Shown here in pieces: positions 33,448 through 43,000 of a DNA stretch of 63,582 nucleotides; the stretch's first letter is position 1, and each line of letters begins with the position of its first letter. Position numbers and translations under genes: made by a program. This DNA comes from Bacteroidota bacterium (lineage in GTDB: Bacteria > Bacteroidota > Bacteroidia > Bacteroidales > Lentimicrobiaceae), in the NCBI GenBank assembly GCA_023441805.1, contig JAEZNO010000031.1, positions 1 to 63,582 on the forward strand, written 5' to 3'. The notes under the pieces are model-generated. The model was not told the origin of the DNA and searched no databases. It was given only the letters and a program-made list of their open reading frames with translations.

Positions 33448-36204
33448 TTATTCTTTTTGGCAAATATGCTGAAAATTGCAGTATTTACAATATTTCGTTC
33501 CTGATTGAGTAAAATTAATCTTTTCATCGAAGATTTCTTCGAGCAATATCCTTAAACCTTCCTCAAATTCTTTCTCCGGAAAATTACCTTCTAATTGGAT
33601 GAACCCTTTGTTCAATGACCTGAAAGTAATAATGCCTGGAAGTATTTCGTACTCATTTAATGTAGGTTCATTCGACGTAAGGTACTTATAGAATGAAAGT
33701 TGCAGTTGTTTAGCCTGGTCTTTCTCACTATTGAAGAGTTCCTCAATTGTTGTAAGTTTTGTATCCTTGTCGACAACTTTTCCTGTTTTATAATCAATTA
33801 CCCTCAGTTTTCCACCCATTAAGTCAACGCGGTCGATCTTTCCATAAAGATTGATTACCGTTGGCTGATCAGATTGGTGATTTATGGTGATTTGTCTTTT
33901 GAAGGGCATTTCAACTCCTTTGATTATTGGTGCTTCACCTTTTGACACACACTCAATTTCACTCTTAATGAAACGCTGGAGCCAGGTTTCAGCTACTTTC
34001 AGGAAGAGAAGATTATGACCTGTGTCAATTCTCAATGCAGGGAAGAATGATTTTGTCTTTGAATGAATCAGCTCCTCAGCATTATCAAGTACTTCCTGTA
34101 AGCTCTTTTCATCAGGTTGGCGATCAACAAATTTGCTATAGACATCCTCCAGGATACCATGTAAAATTAAGCCCATGGTCTTTGATGAGATGTCTTCTTC
34201 AACCTCTTCTTTTTCCTCAAGTTTCAGGATATAGGAATAGTAAAATGCTAACTTACAGTTTAAATATTGCTTCAGTGAAGAGTATGAGAAGCCGGAAACG
34301 GCCTTCTCATTCAGCTTTTTCATCACAAAATCATCTTTCGCAACCGATATTTTTTTCTTAATCAGCGGTGGTAAAACATCATTTGCTGACAGGGTTGTGA
34401 CTTTTACTCCCTTTTCAGGAAGCTCCCATTCCAGTTGTCTTATAAACCTGCTCTTCTCTCCTCCTCCCAACTGATCACCATCGTGATTGTAGATTAGCCA
34501 TGTATTTAACGGACGTTGCAGTAATCTGTAGAAGTGATAAGCAAAAATTGCCTGACGCTCATGGTGAGTCGGTAGTCCATAATGGCGCCTGATATCAAAT
34601 GGAATGAATGATTTATTGCTTTTGGCTGATGGCAGTATGTCTTCATTTACTGAGAGTAATATAACATTCTCAAAATCAAGCATTCTGGTTTCAAGCATTC
34701 CCATGATTTGAACTCCCTTCAGTGGTTCTCCATAAAAAGGTACGCGTGTGGAAGCAGCCATCTCCCTGAAGAAATTGTACAGGGTCATCATTGTACCTAT
34801 TTCAACGTCTTCTTTTTCAATTGCATCCCTGATTGTATGGATCTTTTTCCAAAGGGTGAAAAGGATTTCCTCATCTGAAGTACTTTCTTCCTGTAGCAAT
34901 TTACTTTTGAGTTTTTCAATCAGTTTAATCAATGCACCCATTACCTGATATGGATCAGCGCATGCGGCAAAGATTGTATCAAGATATATAGTGAATTGGT
35001 TATCAGTTTGTTTCTTAATTTCATCCAGAGAAATATAAGAATAGTTGTTCTTCCTTATTGATGAAATAATCTTATTGCGAGTTGTGGATGGAATCAGATT
35101 GTCAAGTTGTGAATTTTGAAGTATAGCTGTTACATCGGCATGATAATATACTCCAACAGTAACTGCATTCAGGTGAAGTTTCATAAATGAATCAACAAGA
35201 GAATATAATGGCGTGTGTATCAATGGAAATCCCATTGTTACATTGAAATTCGACTGCTCATAGGGGAGGGAATTCAGCACTGGCAGAAGCAAAGATTCAT
35301 CCGCCAGTACCAAAGCAGTTGAATTATATTTTTCAGGGGGTATATCAGCGAGTATGCTTCCAGCTATTCGAGCCTGTCCGGTTAGTCCGGGTACTCCACA
35401 GACAAAGATATTCCGGTTTTGTCTAATGAAATTCGAACTTACTTCTTTTATTGGAGTCAGGTCATCATCACTGCTGAATTTCCGAAGGAACAGACCTGCT
35501 TCCATATTGGGATTATTCAGATAGTATTCATCAGCATCAAAAATTATTTCAGCTTTATTTTGCTTTATCAGGTATTTGATAATCTTTAACTGTGCAGGGG
35601 TGAGGGCATTAAATCCTGCAAAATAGATCTTTTTCCATGGGAGGTTAGTAAGATATTTCTCAGGTTCTTCTGCAATTAACCGTGTTGCTTTACCCTGGTA
35701 AGCCAGATTTCGTTCAGTAAGAGTTGTATGGAAATTGTCATATAGATCATTTAGTGACCTGAAAAACGCAAGGTAATTTCTTTCAAAGTCAGTCATTGAT
35801 TCACCGGGAGTCCAGATGTCAATTTCACGGGCATCCCTCACATATTCAAATAACTTCACCGGGTTTGCCAGATATTGATCCACTTCTTCAAAATCATGCA
35901 GAATCTCACTTCCCCAATTCAGGAAGTTGTCGAAAGACATTGGTGATGTGTTGTTCCGGCAATGAGCTTTGTACAGGATGCCAAGAAGAGTAACATTGTC
36001 AGGTTCAGTAAGATTACCGGTGCCGAATACAAAATCTTCAATGGTTTGCAGGGTGGGAAGCCATCTTGGATCATCACCTGAAGGTGTGAGCTTCTGTTTA
36101 AGAAATAAACCGGCACGCCTGTTTGGCACAACGATGCACATTTCGTACTCGTGTACCTCGCAATTGTTAATCAGTTCAACGATTTGATCAATAAACGACT
36201 TCAT
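33448..36204 (-). CDS. AddB-like PD-(D/E)XK nuclease protein
   Basis: The protein has about 918 residues from MKSFIDQIVEL. The long N-terminal part is an inactivated helicase-like region: VVPNRRAGLFLKQKL stands where the P-loop would be, then GVQIMGMLETRMLDFENVIL with SVNEDILPS. The C-terminal nuclease has GLILHGILEDVY and the catalytic strand LRVIDYKTGKVV. Iron-sulfur cysteines are present as in AddB: one in YLNCKLAFYY and three in CKYCNFQHIC at the very end. It should pair with an AddA-type helicase to process double-strand breaks, but none lies in the window. The ATG at 36219 is a less likely start. Confidence 0.85.
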   Translation of the reverse strand: MKSFIDQIVELINNCEVHEYEMCIVVPNRRAGLFLKQKLTPSGDDPRWLPTLQTIEDFVFGTGNLTEPDNVTLLGILYKAHCRNNTSPMSFDNFLNWGSEILHDFEEVDQYLANPVKLFEYVRDAREIDIWTPGESMTDFERNYLAFFRSLNDLYDNFHTTLTERNLAYQGKATRLIAEEPEKYLTNLPWKKIYFAGFNALTPAQLKIIKYLIKQNKAEIIFDADEYYLNNPNMEAGLFLRKFSSDDDLTPIKEVSSNFIRQNRNIFVCGVPGLTGQARIAGSILADIPPEKYNSTALVLADESLLLPVLNSLPYEQSNFNVTMGFPLIHTPLYSLVDSFMKLHLNAVTVGVYYHADVTAILQNSQLDNLIPSTTRNKIISSIRKNNYSYISLDEIKKQTDNQFTIYLDTIFAACADPYQVMGALIKLIEKLKSKLLQEESTSDEEILFTLWKKIHTIRDAIEKEDVEIGTMMTLYNFFREMAASTRVPFYGEPLKGVQIMGMLETRMLDFENVILLSVNEDILPSAKSNKSFIPFDIRRHYGLPTHHERQAIFAYHFYRLLQRPLNTWLIYNHDGDQLGGGEKSRFIRQLEWELPEKGVKVTTLSANDVLPPLIKKKISVAKDDFVMKKLNEKAVSGFSYSSLKQYLNCKLAFYYSYILKLEEKEEVEEDISSKTMGLILHGILEDVYSKFVDRQPDEKSLQEVLDNAEELIHSKTKSFFPALRIDTGHNLLFLKVAETWLQRFIKSEIECVSKGEAPIIKGVEMPFKRQITINHQSDQPTVINLYGKIDRVDLMGGKLRVIDYKTGKVVDKDTKLTTIEELFNSEKDQAKQLQLSFYKYLTSNEPTLNEYEILPGIITFRSLNKGFIQLEGNFPEKEFEEGLRILLEEIFDEKINFTQSGTKYCKYCNFQHICQKE

Positions 36205-36306
36205 ATATGCGGCTATCACCAGACTAGGGAGACAGAACTAATTATTTTGACCTAAAGCCCTCTGACGAAGCCCAAATATCGCCTTTTTTTTAATCATTAC
36301 AGTGCT

Positions 36307-37038
36307 TTAGAACAAATTTGAGGTAGTAATTTGAGCTGCCTGTTTAAGACTAGCGGGTTTTCCTGCATCGATGAATATTGAACTTTCATCAAGAAAGCCT
36401 CTGATTATATTGTTTTTACCTATTTCAATATAGGTATCTATTATTGAGAAGGCATCCCAATTGGGAAGTAAAGTTGCGATGGAGGAGTCAATAATATGGA
36501 TACCACTAAAAGCTAATGGCTGAGGTGGTTTTTGTGATAGTCTGATAATTTTCCGAAGTCCTTTTTCTATATTCTGCCACTCAGTCAATTGCATATACTC
36601 ATCAAACAAAAGATACCTGCTTGTTTCACGCCGTCTTACAGCCAGAGTGGCAAGTCCGCCATAATTCAAATGATAAGTGTAAAATGCAGTGAGATCGATG
36701 TTGCTTATTATATCAGCATTATAGACTAAAAAAGGTTCATCTCCACTTAGTAAAGGCAATGCTTTCTTAATTGCGCCACCGGTATCAAGCAGTTTGTCGG
36801 ATTCATCAGAAATCATGATGTTATATCCGAAGTTCTTATTTGCTGTAAGATAATCAACTACTTGTTGGGCGAAGTGATGGACGTTGACCACAATATCTGT
36901 AAAACCATGCGAAGCAACTTTCTGGATGGCAAATTCAAGCAGAGTAAATTGCCCAACTTGCAGGAGAGCTTTAGGGGTACTGTTAGTCAATGGCTTTAAA
37001 CGAGTACCAAGACCGGCAGCAAGAATCAATGCCTTCAT
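36307..37038 (-). CDS. MurU-like sugar-1-phosphate nucleotidyltransferase
   Basis: The protein has 243 residues. The nucleotidyltransferase signature KALILAAGLGTRLKPLTNST is at the N-terminus, followed by PKALLQVG, the metal-binding VYNADIISNID, and LAFSGIHIID. The family includes MurU (MurNAc-1-P uridylyltransferase) and HddC. The AmgK-like kinase gene just upstream favours the MurU role, giving UDP-MurNAc by recycling and bypassing de novo synthesis. The start ATG overlaps the TGA of the tiny gene upstream (ATGA), so translation is coupled. Confidence 0.82.
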   Translation of the reverse strand: MKALILAAGLGTRLKPLTNSTPKALLQVGQFTLLEFAIQKVASHGFTDIVVNVHHFAQQVVDYLTANKNFGYNIMISDESDKLLDTGGAIKKALPLLSGDEPFLVYNADIISNIDLTAFYTYHLNYGGLATLAVRRRETSRYLLFDEYMQLTEWQNIEKGLRKIIRLSQKPPQPLAFSGIHIIDSSIATLLPNWDAFSIIDTYIEIGKNNIIRGFLDESSIFIDAGKPASLKQAAQITTSNLF

Positions 37039-37184
37039 AGTGTGTTTTTTTGGTCTTTGATTTTTTTAGGTTTACACACTTCTTTTTCTTTTTTGACCAA
37101 TGCCCCGCATTTTTTACACCTAAATTCAGGATCAGGAGTGTTTTGCTCACCTTTCATCCCTTTTTCACACATCGTCTTTGACAT
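37035..37184 (-). CDS. 49-residue four-cysteine protein
   Basis: This short frame encodes 49 residues: MSKTMCEKGMKGEQ, then PDPEFRCKKCGALVKKEKEV and CKPKKIKDQ. The central CKKCG is a zinc-ribbon-like knuckle; Cys6 and Cys37 flank it, so four cysteines could hold one zinc. The protein is very basic (17 Lys/Arg). Its TGA (37035-37037) overlaps the ATG of the nucleotidyltransferase. It is transcribed from the AmgK-RapZ side with a 74-base gap. A nucleic-acid-binding or zinc-ribbon role would fit the RapZ neighbour, but this is inference; I do not recognise a named family. Confidence 0.7.
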   Translation of the reverse strand: MSKTMCEKGMKGEQNTPDPEFRCKKCGALVKKEKEVCKPKKIKDQKNTL

Positions 37185-37258
37185 AAATAATCATATAAAG
37201 ATCAGCTAACAAGTGAAGCAACTATTTGTCTTTGATTTTGCCTTATTCAATAAAACTT

Positions 37259-38671
37259 TTACCAGTTTGCTTTTTCTGAATGCTCTGGTATAATGTCAAG
37301 ATTGAACTTTTGTTTTAGATGAGTTGCCAATTTTTCAGCAAAATACACCGAACGATGTCGGCCACCTGTGCATCCAAAGCTAACCATCAGGTTCTGGAAT
37401 CCGCGCTGAAGATAGTTTTCGACAGCTGCATCAACCAGGCTGGTGACACTCTTCATGAAAGCTTCTGTTTCAGGATATGATTTCAGGTATTCAATTACCG
37501 GATGATCCAAACCCGACTGTAATTTATACTGTTCTAATCGACCCGGATTTGGCAATGCTCTGCAGTCGAATACAAAGCCACCTCCATTACCTGAATGATC
37601 CACGGGGATACCTTGTTTGTAGGAAAAACTTACAACACGGACATTTAAACCTGCAGGAGGCTGTATCGGTACGATGACACCGGCAGGTTTCTGAAGCAAG
37701 AGCTTTTTTAATTCCTTTAGATTTGGTAGCGAGTCGTTCTCATTAAATAACGTCTTAAGATTGGCAAGAGCATATGGTACACTCTGCAGGAAGTGGGCTT
37801 TCTTCTGGTAATAACCGCGAAAACCATATGCTCCCAATGCCTGTAAGATTCGCATCAGGATAAATGCCGGATAGTAGCGTAAAAATTCCTCCTTATTGAA
37901 ATCAGGAAGATAGGACTTGATGGCATTTAGATAAATATCAAGCAATTCATTTCTGAAGGGTTGGGGCAAATTAGCCTTGGCATCATAAAGCAGGGATGCC
38001 AAATCATATTGGAGAGGACCTAAACGACCGCCCTGGTAATCAATGAAGAAAAGCTGCCCATCTTTAACCATGATATTCCTTGACTGAAAATCACGGTACA
38101 TGAAGTATACTGAAGGGGCTTCGGTTAGAAAATCAACCAACTTCTTAAAATCATCTTCTAAAGCCTGTTCATCAAACGATATAGAGGTCAGCTTGGCATA
38201 GTAATACTTGAAATAATTCAAGTCCCACATCATCGACTGCTGGTCGAACTTCCTCCGTGGCCAACAATATTCAAGGTTCAGTCCATTAATACCATTGCAT
38301 TGAAAAGATGGCAGCCATTTTACGACATTGACATAATAGTCCCTAACTTCATCCGAAAGGCCATGGGTCGAAAGAATTGAAAATAGAGTATCGTCACCGA
38401 GATCGGATTGAAGGTAGGCTGACTGTTCATCATTTGAAATGAAAACTTCGGGAACAGGCAGCGATTTGGTTTTAAAGTGATTGCTGAACGAAATGAATGC
38501 CCTGTTTTCCTTAATGGAATCATTGATTACCCCAATAGCAGAATTATTCTGAGATTTTAATCGGTAGTACTTCCTGTCAGAGCCGGAGGCAGGCAATGCA
38601 ACCACCGATTGAGGAGAATTGTCAAAGTGTTGTTCGAAAAGTTGTCGGAGAATTTGTTCAGGATCACCCAT
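37259..38671 (-). CDS. AmgK-like sugar kinase fused to RapZ C-terminal domain
   Basis: The protein has about 470 residues in two parts. Residues about 1-320 form an aminoglycoside-phosphotransferase-fold kinase: YRDFQSRNIMVKDGQ is the catalytic loop and FFIDYQGGRLGPLQYDLASL the metal-binding one, as in the anomeric MurNAc/GlcNAc kinase AmgK. Residues about 340-470 match the C-terminal domain of RapZ: VVSFSYKQGIP, FVFDCRALPNPGR and SFGCTGGRHRSVYFAEKLA. In E. coli that domain senses glucosamine-6-phosphate and binds small RNAs. The P-loop N-terminal domain of RapZ is absent. ATG 38671 is used because a promoter element overlaps the upstream ATG at 38692. With the MurU-like gene this points to cell-wall sugar salvage linked to regulation. 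Confidence 0.85.
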   Translation of the reverse strand: MGDPEQILRQLFEQHFDNSPQSVVALPASGSDRKYYRLKSQNNSAIGVINDSIKENRAFISFSNHFKTKSLPVPEVFISNDEQSAYLQSDLGDDTLFSILSTHGLSDEVRDYYVNVVKWLPSFQCNGINGLNLEYCWPRRKFDQQSMMWDLNYFKYYYAKLTSISFDEQALEDDFKKLVDFLTEAPSVYFMYRDFQSRNIMVKDGQLFFIDYQGGRLGPLQYDLASLLYDAKANLPQPFRNELLDIYLNAIKSYLPDFNKEEFLRYYPAFILMRILQALGAYGFRGYYQKKAHFLQSVPYALANLKTLFNENDSLPNLKELKKLLLQKPAGVIVPIQPPAGLNVRVVSFSYKQGIPVDHSGNGGGFVFDCRALPNPGRLEQYKLQSGLDHPVIEYLKSYPETEAFMKSVTSLVDAAVENYLQRGFQNLMVSFGCTGGRHRSVYFAEKLATHLKQKFNLDIIPEHSEKANW

Positions 38672-38689
38672 GAAGAATAACTGTTTTTG

Positions 38690-38709
38690 CAAATTTAATG
38701 GTATCTTTG
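38690..38709. promoter_or_regulatory. back-to-back -7 promoter elements
   Basis: On the minus strand TAAATTTG (38697-38690) faces the kinase gene. On the plus strand TATCTTTG (38702-38709) faces the ferritin-like gene. Both match TAnnTTTG and lie 4 bases apart, so the two transcripts start from one shared site. No clear -33 element is seen for either. Confidence 0.45.
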
Positions 38710-38736
38710 TTTACAGCATTAATAAAAATATCGATT

Positions 38737-39228
38737 ATGGACAAAGCTATTGAGATTCTGAAAACAGCAATTCTGCTGGAGAGGAGGGGAGCCGCCTTCT
38801 ATTCAACAGTTGCAGAGCAAACTAACATCCCTGAAGTAAAGAAGATTTTCAGCATGATGTCGGAAGAAGAGAAGGTGCATATCAAATTTCTATCAGAGCA
38901 ATATCTGAACCTGACACATGGCAAGGCTTTCGAGAAGATAGACCATAAGATGCCAAATGGTATATCTGAGCATGTTTTATCGGAAGATATTAAGAAGAGT
39001 ATTTCAGCCGCCAGTTACGAAGCAGCAGCCATATCAGCAGCTATCGATATGGAAACCAAAGCTATAGAGGTCTATACCAAAAGATCAATTGAAGCTGTGG
39101 ATGAGAATGAAAAGTCGTTATATAAATGGCTTGCGGAATGGGAACAAGGACACCATAAGATTCTTCATGAACTCAATGAGCAGTTAAAAGAAGAGATATG
39201 GTATGATAACCACTTCTGGCCATTTTAA
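38737..39228 (+). CDS. ferritin-like/rubrerythrin-type diiron protein
   Basis: The protein has 163 residues and four long helices. Ligand-like motifs are LLERRGAAFY, SEEEKVHIKF, DMETKAIEVY and WEQGHHKILHEL, the ExxH pairs of a diiron four-helix bundle. It lacks the C-terminal rubredoxin domain of classical rubrerythrin. It probably acts in peroxide or iron handling in the cytoplasm. The start at 38737 is used; the longer frame runs through the promoter. It ends in an overlap of 4 bases with the convergent membrane gene. Confidence 0.85.
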   Translation: MDKAIEILKTAILLERRGAAFYSTVAEQTNIPEVKKIFSMMSEEEKVHIKFLSEQYLNLTHGKAFEKIDHKMPNGISEHVLSEDIKKSISAASYEAAAISAAIDMETKAIEVYTKRSIEAVDENEKSLYKWLAEWEQGHHKILHELNEQLKEEIWYDNHFWPF

Positions 39229-40070
39229 GCAGGCTTCTTAAGATTGATCAGTGTTATTATTACTGTTGAGAACAGAATACCACCTATCAGTCCGTCTACT
39301 TGATTAACAAACCATCCTGCGGTCATTAGTATGGGTGCGATTGAAAATTCCCACCAGGATGGTGATATTACACCTTCTATTTTCCTTGTTGAAGTGAAGA
39401 CCGGCATTATCTGTTCAGATTTAAGCAATTCCCTGTCTGATCTGAAATCAGCATCCGATTCAGTCCATCCTTGCATGAGGATACTTGGAATGCCATATTT
39501 AAAAATGTAGAGTGGGCCTGATGCTATACTCTGCAATGAATGACCATACTCATGCCTGATGAGGACTTTCTCAGGAACAACTCTCTCATCCATCGGGAAT
39601 ATATTAATAACCGGTGCATCTTGAATATCAATCATGATATAAGAACCTAAAGCAATACCACCTCCATTAAGAAAGGTTCCTTGACATACAAGTGTGTGCT
39701 TCCATACATCAACTCTTTTTAGCAACCAAACTATATTAAGCACATGCATTCCAAAGTTGCCCATTAATGTTTGAGGCTGCTCCCAGATTACCCGAGACAC
39801 AACTGTCATAATCCCTTCAGCTAATCGGCTGTTACTTTTAATGATAAGGTTACCGCCAAATATCTGAAAGGCAAATCTCAATGTTTCCCATCTTCTGCAA
39901 ATAAGTCCCCTGAAGAGTCCTGAGACTATTGATAATAACATAGGAAGGAATAATAGCCATAAGAGAATAATTGCAAATGGTTGAGCATAAATCCATAAGA
40001 GTACCAATGGAATAACTGAGATACACGAGGCAATTATAGTCTTTGTTATATGGCTATTCGGAGATTTCAT
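39225..40070 (-). CDS. membrane protein with HExxH zinc-peptidase-like motif
   Basis: The protein has 281 residues. Two N-terminal membrane segments (about 11-50) and one or two at the C-terminus (IAPILMTAGWFVNQVD; ILFSTVIITLINL) enclose a domain with VLIRHEYGHSLQSI (residues about 175-188), an HExxH motif, and a downstream WTESDADFRSD that could hold the third zinc ligand. I know no named family for it. Its ATG overlaps the stop of the alpha-2-macroglobulin-like gene by 4 bases, so the two are translationally coupled. A membrane peptidase and a macroglobulin-type protease trap in one unit is unusual. Confidence 0.65.
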   Translation of the reverse strand: MKSPNSHITKTIIASCISVIPLVLLWIYAQPFAIILLWLLFLPMLLSIVSGLFRGLICRRWETLRFAFQIFGGNLIIKSNSRLAEGIMTVVSRVIWEQPQTLMGNFGMHVLNIVWLLKRVDVWKHTLVCQGTFLNGGGIALGSYIMIDIQDAPVINIFPMDERVVPEKVLIRHEYGHSLQSIASGPLYIFKYGIPSILMQGWTESDADFRSDRELLKSEQIMPVFTSTRKIEGVISPSWWEFSIAPILMTAGWFVNQVDGLIGGILFSTVIITLINLKKPA

Positions 40071-43000
40071 AAGGAAGTGATTTTCCGCTTTCCGAAGTAG
40101 GAATAGTACTGACCATTATACATGGCTTCTGCACCAACAGCTCCCTGAACAAATGTTCCTTTACCAACAACCCGCACCATGTAATAGAAGGTTTTAGGCT
40201 TACCGGAAGCATTGGTGAAGAAGTTTATCCTGTCGTCACGAATGTCTTTGTATTCAGGTTCACTTCTATCTTTTATCCATTCCATTTCTCTGTCAAAAGT
40301 CAGACGTGTGTTTTCTATTTCAAAGCAGGCAGGAAGCAGATCAGTAACCACTACATTATCCACTGTGCTATTATCGTTTGTCGACACGGTGACTGCGATT
40401 ACAATCAGATCACCCTGTTTGACTTGAGTTCCGGGAATTATCTTTCCGGTTCTGTCATAAATCTGTCTTCTGACTCTAAGGACTTTATCTTCCTCTTTTA
40501 CCTGCATACTGAAGGGTAATCCCTCCGATTCAAGATACCAGAATAACTTACCTGATCCGGTGGAAGTAATCTGAGCTTCAAAGGCAGGGAGTTTTACGAC
40601 AAGGTCTTTATCTTTAAAACTATAGCTTTTGGCTCCTGCATTAATACTTGCAGAGATGTTCCCTGATCCGGCTGATTTTGCAAGCTTTCCAAGTGCAAGT
40701 GTTGAAAATACTCTTTCCTGTGTACTCATCCACTGACGCTGTTTTATCATTTCGCCAAGCTGTCGTGCCAGTGTGGCAACCATCAAATGATTATCATCAA
40801 TCGTCACCAATGTATATAATGCCAATGCCCTGTCGCGTATTGGTGAATTAAAACTACGACCGGTCATCAATTCTATATCACTTGATACCCATTCTTTTGG
40901 TACTATGCTTTCATAGCTTTTTGAATCACCTGCTAATTTATAAGCTGCAGCCAGTAAGAACCTGTTATCAGTTGATAGCTCATCAATACGTGATTTAAAG
41001 TAATTCATCGTCGGCAGATGATGTTTACCGGTTAATGCAAGTACATAAAGGGAATAGAATATTTCTTTTGACGGCTCAGTTATTCTATTCCATTTCTTAC
41101 CTGCATAGTCATAATAAGAATAGTTATCGTACGGTTTTTCTTTTACCCTTTCGAGCAAATACTTTGATAAGCCGGAGGTTAATTGATTGTCAACAGTATA
41201 ACCGGCTCTTTCAGCTTCAAAAAGGAAGTGAGCAGCATAGGCTGATGTCCACCAATTAATACCATTTGAATAACCCGGCCACATTGATAGTGCCCCGTTA
41301 TATTGTTGAGTGGCAGCTATTTTTCTGATGGCTTCAGTAATAAAAATTCCTGTTAATTCACTTCCCGGGATATATCCTTTTTTCAGCAATTGAGTCAGAT
41401 CACTAAAGTAGAGTTGGGGAAATGCTGCTGATATTGTTTGTTCAGTGCATCCGTAAGGATAATTGATTAACTCCTGTAAGTGCTCAGCGAATTGCCCAGC
41501 AGGATTTTTAGTCAGAAGCACTTTGGATGAGCCTGAACCTTTAATAAATTGTACATTGCTTTTAAGATTGGCACTGGTATCTCCGCTCATAGCACCACTC
41601 ATTGCATCTTTTACAAGTGGAACTGCCGGTCGGACGCCCAGTGTTGTCTTCTCGGTAAAAATTTCGTTAGCTGCAATTGCTTGAAATGTAATCTCACCAG
41701 AGCCTATTACATCCAGAGCTTTTAAAGAATAGTTTATTCTTTGTTCTGAATTAGCCGGTACTGTAATATTATTATGGCTAAGATTTGTTGAGGTAAACGG
41801 AGCATTTGTTCCTCCGGTACCTGAAGAAGTTACACTCAGTTTCACTTTCATTGGCTGAGTTGTAGTATTCATAATAGTAACGTCCACATTAGCAATATCA
41901 CCCGGACTCATGAATCTGGGTAAAGAACTGCTTATGTTAATTGGATCAGAAACTTTCATTGTCTTCTCACCTGACCCAAACATCTGGTCTTTATAAGAAA
42001 CTACCATAACACGAACAGCTCCTGTAAATTGAGGAATTTGAGCAGTGAAGTTTGCAATACCATTCTTATCAGCCTTCATTTTTCCACTCCATAATGAAAG
42101 CAATTTCACGCGCTTTGCAGTTAATGGATTAAGCCTTTTACCAAGATCAAATCCCTGGTCGCCACCTGGAGTAGATCGCTTTGATGTTATTTCAGGCAAT
42201 AGTTCATCAAACAGGTCGTATGGAGTGACTTCTAATGCTCTTTTGCCATAGAAGTAACCATAAGGATCAGGGGTCTTATAATCAGTGATCTGTAAAATTC
42301 CTTCATCTACGACAGCAATAGTAACTTCTGCGCCGGGAGTTGTTTTAACCGTTACCTTCTGCTTGACATTTGAGCGTATTTTGTCAGGCACTGTAATGAC
42401 TACGGGTAATTTATTGGACGATTTCTCAATCTGAATAGATGCAAAACCATGCGCAACTGTAAGTGGAATGCCGGGTTCAGAAGTTTTCCTTAATAAAGTG
42501 GCAGTAATCCATACATTTGGAAGATAGTTATCCTTAATTTTCAGTTTCATCGAAGATCCGCTGTTGTCGGCTTTCAGCATGTAATGGTCAAGTACTTTAT
42601 TCTGCTCTACTGTAACCAAGAGTTCACCTGCAAAAGGTGTTTTGAATAGTACAGATGCTTCATCTCCCGGTTGGTAAGATGCCTTGTCAAAAGTGATATC
42701 TATTTGGCCATCTTTATTAATTTTAAAGGCACTTACATCACTGTCTCCATATCTGTAGGCGTAGAATGATTCTTCAACCCACATATTACTTTCTGGAGTT
42801 CTTAACCTGATAATATACTCTCCGTTTACGTGAGGAGTCCAGAATTCACTTATTCCATTAGCAGGTATACTGATGGTTTTTGATAAGATAACCACCTCAT
42901 GCCGCTGGGAGCTGTATTCTATTCTGCCATAGTTTCTTTCCAATACAGTTTGCCATTCCACCAGAAGTACTTCAAGATTGGCTTTTGATGAAACAGATTT

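Noticed and set aside
34035..34361. 108-residue plus-strand ORF inside the AddB-like gene
   Set aside because: No start context, and the opposite strand encodes the conserved nuclease/Fe-S region.
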